DNA from: Helopsaltes ochotensis
Lineage: Eukaryota > Chordata > Aves > Passeriformes > Locustellidae
Direction of reading: 5' to 3'
Length of the DNA stretch: 64,000 nucleotides
NCBI GenBank assembly: GCA_013400155.1
Contig: VXBM01000555.1
Coordinates: 460,471 to 524,470 of the forward strand
Position numbers and translations under genes: made by a program. This document shows, piece by piece, positions 1 to 12,450 of the stretch (positions are counted from its first letter, which is position 1; the number at the start of each line of letters is the position of its first letter). A model generated the notes under the pieces. The model made no database searches and had not been told where the DNA came from. It was given only the letters and a program-made list of their open reading frames with translations.

Positions 1-3000
1 AACATAAAGTGAGCTATCAATAATTGTAGAATAAAAATGCATAGAAGAGTGGACCCTTGCAGTAGGGATTTCTGAGGGTATATGAAGAGAAATCAGATGA
101 ACCCTTAGAACTTTTTGCATAAATGGACGTTTTCTGATACAGGATTGCTTCAGTGTGGTCTTAACAGTTTGTTACCAATATCTAGGTGATTATGTTAACT
201 GTACTTACCAAATTTCCTTACTTTATGTGATTCTCACCTGGTTAGAAAAATGAGTTATATTTTCATACTATTGTAGTATAGTGTTTCTGTGTGTACATGA
301 TGCAAATAATTGTAAATCCTTAAATGCATATCCTATTGCTGTAACCATGGTGCTAAATCGTCATTACTCTTGCCCTATGTGGCTCTGTCTGGTCCTCACT
401 TGAGCTGCCAGCCCTGACTATGCTGTGCAGACTTCCTGCTCGTTCTCTTGCTTTCTACACAACCTCCTGCCATTAATTTGCTCTTTTATGGGGGGACTTT
501 GGGGAGACTGCCTGAGGGTCCTGGTTCCCATGGGTTCATGAATCCTGGGGGCTCCTTGTCTCCTTAGCCCTTCTTGATCCTGCCATGTTCAGTTTGGGTG
601 GGAAGTTGAGGAATGTCATGGTGAGAAAGCAGTCATCCCTGGTACTTGCCAGTTCCTGAGTCATAAATGTTTCCTCATGTGGCTCAGTACAACAGCAACA
701 ACTGGAGATATCATTTTTTGGTGTCTTTATTGTGACGGATGGAAATCCCATGGCTACGACAGAGATGTGAAGAAGAACACATTAAGATAATGGCTGTGGT
801 CCACTGTATGAGGGCATCTGATCTGTGGATCCAAGAGCTAAGAGGGCCATTTGTCACCTGATTGATGCTAAGGTCCCTTACATTTCTGTCTCAGTTTCAA
901 GTTTAGTTTCCTGTGTTTTCTGCTCTGCTCCAAGAGGAAATATTATACTTGTGCCTTTTTGGAGTTTTACAGCGGTATAATTGTGACATCTGAGGCTGAG
1001 TTACCAAGTTGCTGAAAGACTCTGTTTTTCATGTTTTCATGTCCCTGGTATAAAGAATGCATGGCCACAGCTTCCCTCCAATGTGTTTTTATCTAACAGC
1101 AGCTCTTTGTGTGGAGGACTAAGTGGTCTAACTAACAGCTTTTGACTCAGTTGCAAATGTTTGAATATTCTTAAAGCAAGTATTTCAAAGATTTTCCTCT
1201 TAAGGAATAAGCTCTTGTTTGACTTACCCAAGGATCCCACAGACAAGCAGAAAAAAGTTCCTAAATTATTAGAAACGTGTCTCTAGTTCTGTGTATGGGT
1301 ATCCCGAACCATGTCTCAGTGTCTCTGAATGTTTGAAGCTAACCATGTTAGATTTTCCCCTGCTAGTTTGCTGTCATTTTCTTGGAAATACTTTCTCAAG
1401 ATTTTTGTGCTATTGAATATATCTAGGTGGTACTTTCACAGATGAGTAGTGCAGAGGTCTAGGTATTCAAGTGTTTAAAAATGTTTGTCATGATCTGATG
1501 CAATTGTGGCACAACTATTGTGAGAGATATTTCATTTAAACCCCTCAGATCATCGGTCTTTACAGTGCCCTGTTACTGTGCAAGAAATAAGCTTGATTTT
1601 TAAAATGAGAGTAACAGATGAATAAGTTCTGCATTAGGGTCATCTTTAATTAAATTCATGAAACAAAGCAAGATGAAACCCTTATGTTTACTTTTTTTCC
1701 TGAAATAATTTTCCATACCTCAAAATTAGAGTAAATCTAACCACACAGGAAGCATTGGTATCTACAGATATTTCCAGAATAACCATGTTTTCAAAGTTTT
1801 GTCTTTCCTACAAGTTCTAAAAGTAACTGTGTTTCACAAGTACAGATCTGATGGCGGTAATTGGTCATGCTTTGAACTAACAGTTTAGTTAAACTGTCCT
1901 ACTTCAGCCTTTCTGAAGATGGATAGTTAGTTGAAATGAGACGGTAAAGAGTTACTGAAAGTGTGTTAAGGCTTCTCAAAGACACAGATAGTCCCCTAGT
2001 TGTTTCCTCCTGCTTCCTTCTGACCCCCAGGGTAGATGGGTTTTGTTACTTGTTCTGGGCTATTCTTTCTGTCTCTTCTCATCCCAACTTAGAAAAATCT
2101 CACAGAGGTAACTTTTGACTTTGGCTTTCCAACTTCACAACTTTTGAGATCAAAAGACATACTTCTACTGAAAGAGAAAATGCTCACAAAAGAGAAAGGC
2201 TGAAAGTTGTAAACAAAGGGAATTACGAAAATTATTTGAAATAAAAGCTAATTAAATAACTCTTGAAACTTAATGGAATACTACAGTAGGATATGTCTTT
2301 TTTTTAGAAGAATAAACTTTCTAGCTACTCTTCCTTGGGAAGAGTACCTTTCTCAGGAGTTTTCTTCAGGTAGACAAATAGGCATAAAATGCAGCTGGAT
2401 CATTTGAAGTCTTCTTGCTTTATTTTACAGTTCTCATTACCAAAGCACTTGACAGCTCTTTTCAGTTCTTATGTGAGAAAGCATATATTAACTCATGATC
2501 GGCATATGCTGCTGTACCATATTCTCTGCAATATGTTTTTATTTAGTTATTTTATTGCATTGCATGACACAAAATACTTGAAGAATGCCTCACATATTAA
2601 AATTGTAGCAAGAATTGCCAGCTTTGAGGAGTTTATTCCATCAGACCAGTGCTGAGTACTGATTTAAGCTCAAGGTGAGTGCCAGGTTGGCCGCTTTTTA
2701 GTACATGTTTGGATCTGAGGAGCAAATAAATGTGTAGTTCCACCCCCACTGTAATATTTTTAGCTGCTTGGTATTACTCTAAGCAAAGATTTTTGGCGTG
2801 CCTGTAAGAAATCTTTTAAAGTGTTCATATACTTTCAAAAATAAAGAGTATCTTGAGATATAATTTTAGCAAATTCTGGAGGAGGATAAGCTGGCTGGTA
2901 GCTGATATAGGCTTCTTAAATGCTGTTTTATGTATGATTTAGTCTCAAAATGAACCTAGGAAAGGAGTTAGCTTTTTTTTTTTTAAATATAGTGGTGTTG

Positions 3001-4470
3001 TGATACATTTCCATTATCTTTTATGTATTACTCTTGAGATACACTTTCAACACATTGGTTGAAGTTTTATCTTTAGTAAAATGAACACTGAAAAATATAC
3101 ATAAAAAGTCTTAAAATAAGTCTTCTGGAGTATCTTGGTTTACCACACAGTTGAATACTGAAAGCTGAAACCTGAGGTTCTGACTGGATAGATTGTCTGG
3201 TTTTAATTTTTAGTACAAATTTTAGTTTGTGATATTTTATTTATAAACTTGAAACTGTTCATTTTAATAAGTTTAAAATAGAATGGTAAGCTTTTTGTTT
3301 GGTTGGTTGGGTTTTGTTTTTTTTCTTTGTGTGTGTGTACTTGTTGCTTTGAAGGACTTTATGCTTTCAGGAGGGCTTTAAAGTGCTTTGCAGTGCTTTT
3401 AAAACATTTGCATCCCTCAAGTATTTTGCCTTTTTAAATTTAATTATTATTATTTTTTGCAAACATTCAAGGGCAAGTTAACATCTAGAGGACAAAAATC
3501 TGATCATCAGGGACACTGGTTCTTTTGACTCTTCATTTGCTGGTATAAGGGAAATGCTTGTTCATGGGGTCCTTTCTGAGTGCAGCATCTGTGAATGAGC
3601 TCCTCATTCTGTATGAACAAATGCCTATGCATAATTTTAATGCTTGTGCCTAGGTGATAACCAAGCTTTCCTGAGGCATCAGTGAAAGTCATTTGGAGAA
3701 TAAGCTGTGCTTCTAAGTAGTTACTCCAGTGTGTTTACTGTAAAGCTTAAGAATTTAGCTTTCACTTTGTTTTAAATTTGTCTTTCCAGTTAGGTCTGTG
3801 TCTTTCTGTTCTGTATATATGTATTTTTTTGTCTTCAGTTTAACACAGCTTTTTTTAGCCTTCCTTGAAAGTATTTTCTTTACTGCTGCAGACTGTAGTG
3901 CACCTATTTTCATAATGACTTTTCATCACAGAAAGGGCCCATCTTATGGACCAGCTCTTATCCTACTAGAATTGCACAAGCTCATATTGTTGATCATGAC
4001 AAATCACAATGACTTTTTATGCCATTTTTTATCAGTTTGGGGCAAAATTTTCTGAAGTGCAGTGCGTTCCAGAAGTCAGGGAATTTAGCTACAACAAATG
4101 TAGCTGATGACTATGCTTTTAGGAAAGTGCTTAACTCAGCATATGAAACAGTTTTATTACGTGCTTTTGATATATTTAATTGTTGTTTTTAAATGATCTG
4201 TTAGGTATGAATCTGGCCTGCAAAAAAGAATGAAAACAGATGTATTCTGCATCCTTTTCTTCTGTGCTATATTTTTGTGGTTTCTCTTTTATTCATTTGG
4301 TAGGGCAATAAACTGCACCTAACTGAGGGTAGTTGACTACAATAGAAAATACAGTCAAATGGTACAACATAATTTTGAAAAACATAATACTGAGGGGTCC
4401 AAGAGGGCCATGTAAATGTATATGTATTTCTTTTGTGGGATTTAATGCTTGAGGCTTTCTTAGAGTTATG
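1..4470. other. AT-rich non-coding stretch, no gene seen
   Basis: I see no recognisable gene, RNA or transposon here. Open frames are at most 88 codons, overlap on both strands and have no recognisable domain. A patch around 370-620 is richer in G and C than its surroundings, but I cannot attribute it to any family. A T/G-rich low-complexity run lies at about 3296-3345 and ends in a short GT repeat. The rest is ordinary AT-rich bird-like intergenic or intronic sequence. Confidence 0.6.
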
Positions 4471-4475
4471 GAGTG

Positions 4476-4752
4476 TGTGTCGAGATGGGAGACAGGAAAG
4501 GACCACACTCACATGCTGAATTGTCCAAGGCAAGAAGGGGCTGTTTATTTACAAATATCTAGAATTCTAAATGTGACCATAGATTGGAGGGTGAAGTTGC
4601 GACCTCACTGGTCAAGTCACCAGTCCATCAACTCTTTCCTCCTCCATGAAAGTATGAAAAACAACTTATTATTTACATTTAAGTGTGTAAGAAACTCCAT
4701 TACAGAAATGTAAACATCAGAAACTCAGTAACTTGAGAACAGCAAGGCAACA
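4476..4752 (-). mobile_element. Probable solo LTR of an endogenous retrovirus-like element
   Basis: This 277-bp block begins TGTGTCGAG and ends GGCAACA, so it has the TG...CA termini of a long terminal repeat. The same five bases, GAGTG, flank it at 4471-4475 and 4753-4757, as expected of a target-site duplication. On the minus strand an AATAAA signal lies at 4549-4544, about 70 bases before the 3' terminus, a plausible spacing for R plus U5. The block holds two CpGs (4481, 4600) in an otherwise CpG-poor region. No internal retroviral sequence or second LTR lies beside it, so if real it is a solo LTR left by recombination. Family is not assigned; ERVL/ERVK-type avian LTRs are the obvious candidates. 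Caution: the right flank is a short GT repeat and the left terminus is TGTGT, so the shared GAGTGTGTGT could partly be chance or slippage. Confidence 0.6.
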
Positions 4753-4757
4753 GAGTG

Positions 4758-5129
4758 TGTGTGTTACATCCTTGCAAAAATTGATAGTTGTTTTTACTTT
4801 CAAGAAAGAATTCTGCACCAAAACTATGCATTGGGCATTGCTCCATCCTTGCCATAGAAGTTGGTGCCTATGTCCCCTCCTCCAAATCTGTTAGCCTACG
4901 TTTTCAGTCTATTAAGTCCAAGCATGCTGGCGTGTATGCTTAAACTTGGCAACTCTATCATTGGAGGGAGATATAAAAGATGTATAGTCTTTGTGGCGTA
5001 GAGAGCCTTGAGTGAGCTAAGATAGTCCTTCTTTTTGCAGTATGCTTATCAACTTGCCCAGCCTGAGCTTCCTAACTCATGGCTGGAAAAATGTTTTGAA
5101 CAGTAGTGGCTTTGTTATTTTAGCCGTAG
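4758..5129. other. Anonymous spacer between LTR and CR1
   Basis: No gene or repeat is recognised. The sequence starts with a short GT run belonging to the LTR flank and then becomes mixed AT-rich sequence up to the 5' end of the following CR1. Confidence 0.5.
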
Positions 5130-6203
5130 TCCTCCTAGAAAAACTGACTGCCCATGTCTTGAATGGGTGGACTCATTAATGGGTAAAACACTGGATGGCT
5201 GGGCCAGACTTGTGCAGAATGGAAGTAAATCCTGTTGGTTGCTAATCACTAGCACTGTTCCCTCGGGCTTGATTTTGGTGCCAGTCCTGTTTAACATCTT
5301 TATTGAAGGTCTGGACATAGGGATTGAGGGCACTGTCAGAAAATTTGTTGACAACACAAAGCTGGGTGGGAGTGTTGATCTGCTCGAGGGTAGAAAGGCT
5401 TTACAGAGACCTGGACAGACTCAATCAATGGGCCGAGGACAAGCACATGAGGCTCAGTAAGGCAAAACGCTGATTTCTGCACTTTTATCTCAGCAGACCC
5501 ATGCAGCACTACGGGCTGGGGGAGGAGTGGCTCGAGAGCTGCTCAGCAGAAGGACCTGGGGGTGCTCCTTGAGAGCCAGCTCAGTGTGGGCCAGCGTGTG
5601 CCCAGGTGGCCAAGAAGGCCAATGGCACCTTGGCCTGAACCAAGAACAGTATGGCCAGCAGGACAGGGGAGTGATCATCTTCCTGTATTTGGCATTGCTG
5701 AGGCTGCTCCTCAAGTCTGGTTCTGGCCCCCTCACACCTCCAGGACATTGAGGTGCTGAAACTTGTCCAGTGATAGTCAACAAGCTCATAAAAGGACTAC
5801 AAAACCTGTCTTATGGCTGAGGGAGTTGAGTTTGTTTAATCACGAGATGAGCAGGCTCAAGGGAGACCTCTTTGCCCTCTACAACTCCCTGAAAGGAGGC
5901 TGCAGTGAGGTGGGGGTTGGTCTCTTCTACTGTGCCTGCAGTGAAAGGACCAGAGGAAATGGCCTTCAGCTGAGGCAGGAGAATAAGAATAGATACCAGA
6001 ACAAAGTTATCAGTGTTAGGGTGGTCAGGCATTTGAATAGATTGTCCTGGGAGGTGGTGCAGTTGCTGTCTCTGAGGTGTTTGGAACACATCTGGATCTG
6101 ATGCTGAGTGATATGCCTTATGGGTTACAGTGGTAGTGCTGGGAGGATGGTTGAACTTGATCTTGAAGGTCTCTTCCAACCAGTAAATTCTATGATTGTG
6201 TGA
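5130..6203 (+). mobile_element. CR1 LINE retrotransposon, 5'-truncated, with 3' end
   Basis: About 1.07 kb reads collinearly as the 3' third of CR1: RT core, C-terminal ORF2, then the 3' UTR ending in an ATTCTATG octamer at 6187-6194 followed by a decayed copy. Recognisable landmarks are the RT stretch around 5275-5400, the segment resembling 'gtggccagcagga' near 5650, and the terminal block 'ttgaaggtctcttccaacc' just before the octamers. The element is truncated at its 5' end, as is usual for CR1 insertions. It carries frameshifts and stops throughout, so it is an old inactive copy. The exact 5' boundary is uncertain by some tens of bases. Confidence 0.9.
5167..5460 (+). pseudogene. Decayed CR1 ORF2 reverse transcriptase remnant
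   Basis: The frame encodes a degraded piece of the CR1 RT palm. It keeps the PVLFNIFIEGLD-like segment that precedes the catalytic box and the GGSVDLLEGRKALQR segment that follows. Between them the expected F/YADD catalytic box reads FVDN, so one of the paired catalytic aspartates is replaced, and the glycine-rich 'VPQG' approach is also damaged. The frame loses similarity near its C-terminal end (QSMGRGQAHEAQ), which points to frameshifts. It is not a functional enzyme, and the whole piece belongs to the surrounding CR1 insertion. Confidence 0.8.
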
Positions 6204-8509
6204 ATGCTCAAAGCAGGAGAGGGAAAGACTGAAAGGAGGTGGGTTGGAATGACAGACTGACTTGCTTTTGAGTTTGGAAAGTTAGAATACAGCTACTTGT
6301 GACTGGATTTCATCCACACAAGCAGAACTTCTTTTCTGAGTTTTCACCTGATGATAGGATGTGGTTGTTAGTGTTCTCTCAGTGTTTTTAGATGTTTGTA
6401 TATGTATATGTGTGTGTGGATAATATTTTCAAGTATAATGCAGGGTATTGGCAGCTGCCTTTTTACTCCACTTTGGGGAGTGAATAATGGTAAAGACCAT
6501 TAAATAAATGTCAGTTTGCTACCAACCTTTTCTGGGGGCTGTTTATTACTGTAGCAATTGTTGTGCCTAGAACTATCTAGTAATGTGGGCCCCTCATCCC
6601 CAGTGAGAACACAGCATTAGAATGTTGTTATATTTCTGTTAAACACGCCAGTTATTTTCTATAGTATTCACTTACTGCCTTTTGCTAGTGTTTTGCTAGT
6701 GTTTTGAGGGATGTGAAAGCACTTAATCATCCACATTGATCAGAATAAGATTTCCATTAGCTATATATAGTGTTGATAAAATGCTGATAAAACTTTGTGA
6801 GTTCAGAAGGAGGAAAATCTAACTGAGTACCTCAGTACAACCATGTTAAAATATATTCTTGAGTGTAGGAGCAGTCAAATTTTTCATAGTTCTGAATGCT
6901 GGAGGTACCTTCTTTTTTATATGAAAATATGCTTCAGAAGTAGCATTCCTGCAGGGTAAGTCCAGAACTGCAGGAGCTTCCTGCTCATTGCAATTTAAAA
7001 GAACTTTGCTGTTGCATATTGGAACATTTAGTTTAGTACTAAACTCATAATTTTAGTGAAAAACTTCATTGTTAATTTTTCATTGCTAATCATCATTTGG
7101 GGACCTACTGCTTTCCTTGGAAATGGCCTCCAAAAAGATTTTTTGAAAGTTCTGTCATAAATCTGTGATGTGGCCAAAAAAAACAAATGAGCTGGTGTTT
7201 TTACTAGTTTTAATAGCCATGTTACCTTCACTGTAAGTACACTCTGTATTCTTTCTAACTTGAAATAATGTTGTGAGTTTGGGGGAGGAAGGGATTTGCT
7301 TTTTCCTTGTTTATTTTTATTTAGTTATTACTGTTTGATCATAATTATATTAGTCCATTTGGTCTAACCTTCTCTGCAGAGGAGATACTAGCTTGTGCAA
7401 ATGAAGTAACTTTTTGCCCTTGTTATATATCCATAATGACCATGTAGACAGGTAACAAAAATAGTTGCTGGGTTAAGTATTTCAGCTATATGGGAAAAGA
7501 AGCTGTAGTGAGTAGTATAAAAATGGAATAGTAAAGAGTTGTTCTGTTACTTTTTTATAAACAATTCAAAGAATTTTTTTAATGCTTCATGGTATAATTA
7601 TTATACTTTGCTGGCAAAAAATACATAATAATGAGAGATGTTAAATAGAGTTTTTGGCATCCGTTAATTGATACAGATAATAAACCAGCAATGCTCTTGT
7701 ATTTAACAGGTTGAAATTTCCATTCATTCACAGACTCTGAGGAGTTAAGATACCTTCCACCCTACCATTAGTTTTTTATAAGCACATCTGTCTAAAATAA
7801 TAGGATTGTCCATTTTACTTGTACTGTGCCTCTGGAATATTGTTGTATAAATTCAGTTTGCTCAATAAGTAGCACTTTAAACTTATTTGAGGCAAATATG
7901 CAGCCTTTTTTCTTCTATGAGCTGTTATTATTTACTTTTAAAAGCTATTGGGTTTTTTTCCTTTTATCTATATTGATAAGGTAGTATTGAGCTTTAATTT
8001 GGCAAGGTATAAGGATTCACAATCCTCTTTTTTCCTTAATCAACCTTCCTTTAATTTGCCTCAGCTTATTTTTTTATTTATTTGAATATATGATCAGGGT
8101 TATGTATGGTGTGGGAACTTATGTGTAACTTCTACTGTGATGCTCAATATCCAGCCTTGCTACTGTGGTTGTGGATTCCATTTATCATTTTTAAGGCTTT
8201 GTCACTCTGTAAATTCTTCATCATTTTTCAGTTGGTTAGTACTGCCAGGTCAGTGTCATCTTTGGCTGTTTTCACCTACTGAACTTCTTACTGGCAGAAT
8301 GTTCCAGTTATTTTAAAATTTCAAGTACAGTAGTTGCTTTATTTAATCCTGTTGCCATTGGAAAACTGTGCCATCCTAAACATCATGTTGCAATATCAAC
8401 CAAAAATGGCCTTTCTTGTGTAAAGGGAATGTTCCTGGTTCCCACTGTGGCCTCCACAGCAAAGGCAGATGCTATGGTAGTTTGAGCTTAAAGTCATACT
8501 AAAGTAGTC
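6204..8509. other. AT-rich non-coding stretch
   Basis: No gene, RNA or transposon is recognised. The stretch is AT-rich with many T-runs and short palindromic AT words. A short alternating TATG/TG run sits at about 6395-6419. Open frames are under 70 codons. Confidence 0.6.
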
Positions 8510-8740
8510 TTAAGCTGTGCCAAGGGAAATATAGGTTGGAATTAGGAAAAGGTTTTTACAGAAAGAGTGATAAAGTAATGGAGTGGTATGCCTGGGGAGG
8601 TGGTGGAGTCACCCTCCCTGGATGTATTGAAAAAAGACTGGACGCACTCAGTGCTATGGTTTAGTTGAGGTGGTAGGTCTGGGTTGGACTTGATGATCTT
8701 GAAGTTCTCTTCCAACCTAGTGACTCTGTGATTATGTGTG
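8510..8740 (+). mobile_element. CR1 LINE 3' tail, about 230 bp
   Basis: A heavily 5'-truncated CR1 copy. It holds the end of the ORF2/3' UTR region, with the recognisable order: 'ggaattaggaaaaggttttt', then 'cctggggaggtggtggagtcacc', then 'ttggacttgatgatcttgaa', then 'tcttccaacct'. The terminal octamers are decayed to GACTCTGTGATTATGTG. The copy holds no RT sequence. Confidence 0.9.
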
Positions 8741-11700
8741 AGAGGGGATATCTTGTGTGACCATGTCCCATGCGGAGAATGCCAGCTGTTGTTGTTGTTA
8801 GTGAACAAGAAAGGTTTAATTTCACAAAAAGCTAAGTTACATTATTGTACTTGTTGAGAGCTTTAATTCTAACTAGAGGAAGCAATTCAGTGCATCTTAG
8901 AAGGAAGTCACCTTTTGGTTTTTTGGCTTTATCCTCTGTCATTTGCCATTTTCTTTTCTGCTGTTCATTGTTAGTTAAATGACTCCAAATAAGCATATGG
9001 ATGATCAGAAACTCCCTAAGGATTTGAATGCTGGACTTCCTTTTTCAAATCTATCATGTGAAGCTAAAGCCGAACATCTATAGAAGACAAGCATACAGTA
9101 GTTTCCCATTTTGCTGTGCACCCTTTGTAGCAAGGACAAATAAGAAATGAATACTGGAGTCTTCTGGCAGAGTTGATGTTTCTGGTTAAAGCATGCTGCC
9201 TGTATAATACAGGTCCTTTTGTGCTATGAATTTGTACCTAATTTAGAAAAAAAGTCCTCTGTGTAGTGTTCATGAATGCTTTAATTCATGAAGAATTAAA
9301 GTGGAAGATTCCAATTGTTTATGAAAGTAAAGCTTGAAGAAGTATGTGTATATATATATGTGCACACACATGTGTGTGTGTAATTAGATATGTGTATATA
9401 TGTGACAAATTCTAGAAGAGTGTGCCACTGCTTAGCAATGTAAGAGCTTGAGGCTATTTCCTTGAAATGTCTAAAATAATATACAAAATCTTAAAAGAGG
9501 TTTTTGGCTACGTTGGCAATCATATTCTTGTGAAAACAAGACTTGCATAAATGCATAGTTTTTTTCTAGTGTTGATTCTTCTTCAGAGCTTTTAAACCTC
9601 AGTAATAAGTAGTAAATATATGTGTGTTAAATCTTATGTGTGTCTATATTCCTTAGGCAGTTTAGTTCATGCCTGTGTGTTCAGGTTGGCACCTGCAACT
9701 GATACCAAACAAATGGCTCAGTCATTGCAGTGTAGAAGCTGTCTGCTCCTGCCAGCTCTGGCAGCTTTCTTGGAAGAGTTGTGAACTTTTGCAGAACTTA
9801 GCTTTTCCTAAGTAAATAAATTAATGCAAGTTGTAGATCTAAAACTGCCTTTGGAGTCTGCTTGCAGTGATCTGCATTACATGCTGATATATCCTTTAGT
9901 ATGAAAAGATATGTTTTCAGTTCCTTTTTGGCATTCAAAGGATAAGAAGAGCCATAAAACTCTTGAGGAAGCTCAGAGGGCCCATAGTATGTGCAGGTGT
10001 TAAAGCTACTGCCCATGAAGGGTGTTCTGAGCCAAGATGAAATCAGTCTACCTTCTCTCCGTGCTCTGATAAAAATCACTATCTTTTTATGTCCTTCACT
10101 TACAGCTGTAGCAGGAAACCTGTGGCTTGTAGGAGAGATGCGGCCCTTGGATTTGTCTGCAGCAGCTTTTTTGTGTTCTGCTTTTGGGTGACACAAAACC
10201 ATGCAGGAGCAGGAAACTCACCTAAATGTTTTGTTTAAGAGGAGTCATTTCTCCCCTAGGGAAAGTTTGTCTCCTCTCCTACCTTGCGGCACCTGCTCTC
10301 TGTATAAATCTATTTAGCCTACTTTGTGGGAAGTCTCTTCAATTTAAAATTCAATTAAATGTATGTCACATACTGAATATATTGACTTACTTCCTGCCAT
10401 AAAATTGCTTCCTTGTTCAGAGCTTACGTTCTCTTCATCCTCTGTCTCTTTCTACAGCTTTGCCCTTTGTGTTTTGTTGCCACTTGGTCTCGTTTGCAGT
10501 AAAATTTTTCCTCTGACTATTGCCTCTGTTTTTGAAGTGACATGAAAGCCTATAAAACCATACAAAATTGCTCCGTGGTACTGTGGAAGTGAAACTGTTT
10601 CAATAAAAGCTGTGATCTGTCTATGAAAAGAGAAAAATCTTGCTAATGAAATAGATGTGCAAGGCAAACATTTAAAAGAATGATGTGGGCTGTTAATGTT
10701 TCCTTCAGTGGTTTGAACTCACATAGAAAGGGGAGATGTCATTTTCAGTGCATGAAACATAAATCACTTTTGAAGGTTATTAAGAAGGAAGTATGTTTTT
10801 TCTGTAGTTTTTGAGCTTTTTTTTCCCACCAAGGTCTCAGGAAAGTAGCTTTTAAGTAAGCTGCTTGCTTCAATCAAGAAATATGTCCATAGACGCTTCT
10901 CAGCTATATTCTTTTCCTCAAATCTTCACATTTTTAAATTAATATGGGTATTTTCTTAAGAATACTGCCTTTATAGACTTATGTTTCCAGAGAAAGTCTT
11001 ACACATTTTTAAAGGTTTTGTAGTTTTGTAGGAAGATGACAACTGGAAGGTAATTCTCTGAGGTTGGGCAGAGTATATAGCTTAATGCTGTGTCAATCTG
11101 TGGTGCACTCCATCCTGAATTGAAAGGCTGCGAGACACCAGGGAGTTTTTCCTCACACAGTGATAATGGCATTAAAAACTGTGCTCTACCTTCTTCCTTC
11201 AGGGTTACCCCATAGTGCTGAGCAGCTGAATGCCAATGCCTGAAGTATTGCTTTGGCACCAGACAGATTTTAAGATAAACTCAATTATTTTGGGGCTTCC
11301 TGTCTTGAGTATTTTTTATTGTTTTTATTATTATTTATTATATGTCTTCAGTACCTTTTTTTCAGTGGCAAAAGGTCATGTAAACTGCTGCTAAACTCTT
11401 AAGACCACATTTTTTTTACGTACCCTTTTTGTTCACTCATGATCCCTAGTTCTTCAGCTCTTATATTAATAACTAGTAGCATTCTTTGTTGCAAATTTTC
11501 AAAATACGAACAATGTAACCTTCATGGGACACATTGTCAAAGTTTTGCCTAATAAGAGGGCAGTAATGGCTTTTAGAAAGCATTTTTAATGTTTAATAAT
11601 TTCATACACATTAATACCATGATGTTCTCCAGATGGTGAGATCACAAAGCAATAAAAATACTTTCACCCTGGTAATGTGTGTGTCTCCCTGAATGCCTGC

Positions 11701-12107
11701 AGCCATGTTTTCTGTTCTAAATCTTTCAGTTGTAATCAGTTAAATGTGGTTAGTTCTCAAAATTAGTTGGATGGGAGACTTATGGAAGACATTAGGTAAT
11801 TAAAAGAAATGATCTTGAGAGTATCTGGTGCATTTCTCACTTTACTTAATCCACACTCAGGGAATGCCTGCAGACCTGAGTGAAGAGTGGAGTTCCTGGA
11901 GTACTGCTTGCTGAGGTGCTTCCTCTAGAAGAGCTATCAATTCTGTTTCTGGCAGCTAGTGACCCAAAGAAATACCATGTTAATCTGCTTGACAAGCTTA
12001 ATCTAACGTTTTCTGTTTCATGGTCAGCCTACATAAATGTCTGAAAATTGTTGCAGTATTGCCACACATTATTAACCAGCTCAACAATGTTAATTGAAAC
12101 TTCCTGG
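8741..12107. other. AT-rich non-coding stretch
   Basis: No gene is supported. A mixed TA/TG/CA alternating tract lies at about 9344-9402. A block around 9960-10260 is richer in G and C than its flanks and is open on both strands (134 codons minus at 9798-10202; 66 codons plus), but neither frame shows a known domain or convincing splice signals. A second patch at about 11040-11270 is also unassigned. Confidence 0.5.
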
Positions 12108-12450
12108 TGTCTAAGCCCAGACTATCAGACCCCTTTGAGCTTCCTTGGAACTCTCATGGAGAGAGACAGCTTCAATCCATTGTCCAAAAAGTAATTTTAA
12201 TAACACAAAAATAACAAACAGTAAGGCATCCACTGTATTGGAGCTAACTGGATCAAGGCAGTACAAGGGGCAAAAGGTGTGAGGCCAAAGGCCGTGTCTA
12301 GGGGCAGACAGGGGTAGATATGCACCAAAAACCAACCTAGGATAACACAGAGAGCTAAAAATTTTCTGGTAAAAATTTGCATAGAGAGCATGTAAATCAG
12401 CTTTGTTCTTATGGCACTATGAATGGAGTTTCCCAAGGCATTTTTCCAGG
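12108..12450 (-). mobile_element. Possible LTR fragment, unconfirmed
   Basis: The block starts TGTCTAAGCCC and on the minus strand ends in the corresponding GGCTTAGACA. About 80 bases before that end, on the minus strand, lies an ATTAAA variant polyadenylation signal, the spacing expected of R plus U5. Its R-like part shares the short string 'attgtccaa' with the LTR at 4.5 kb. I could not find a matching terminus with a target duplication on the right, so the end coordinate is arbitrary. It could equally be anonymous sequence. Confidence 0.3.

Noticed and set aside
3380..3396. String resembling the AAAGTGC seed of the miR-17 family
   Set aside because: The remainder does not match a mature miRNA I recognise, and I see no arm complementary enough to form a precursor hairpin.
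5811..6179. 122-codon minus-strand frame and smaller frames within 5490-6101
   Set aside because: They lie antisense to, or in wrong frames of, the CR1 copy at 5.13-6.20 kb.
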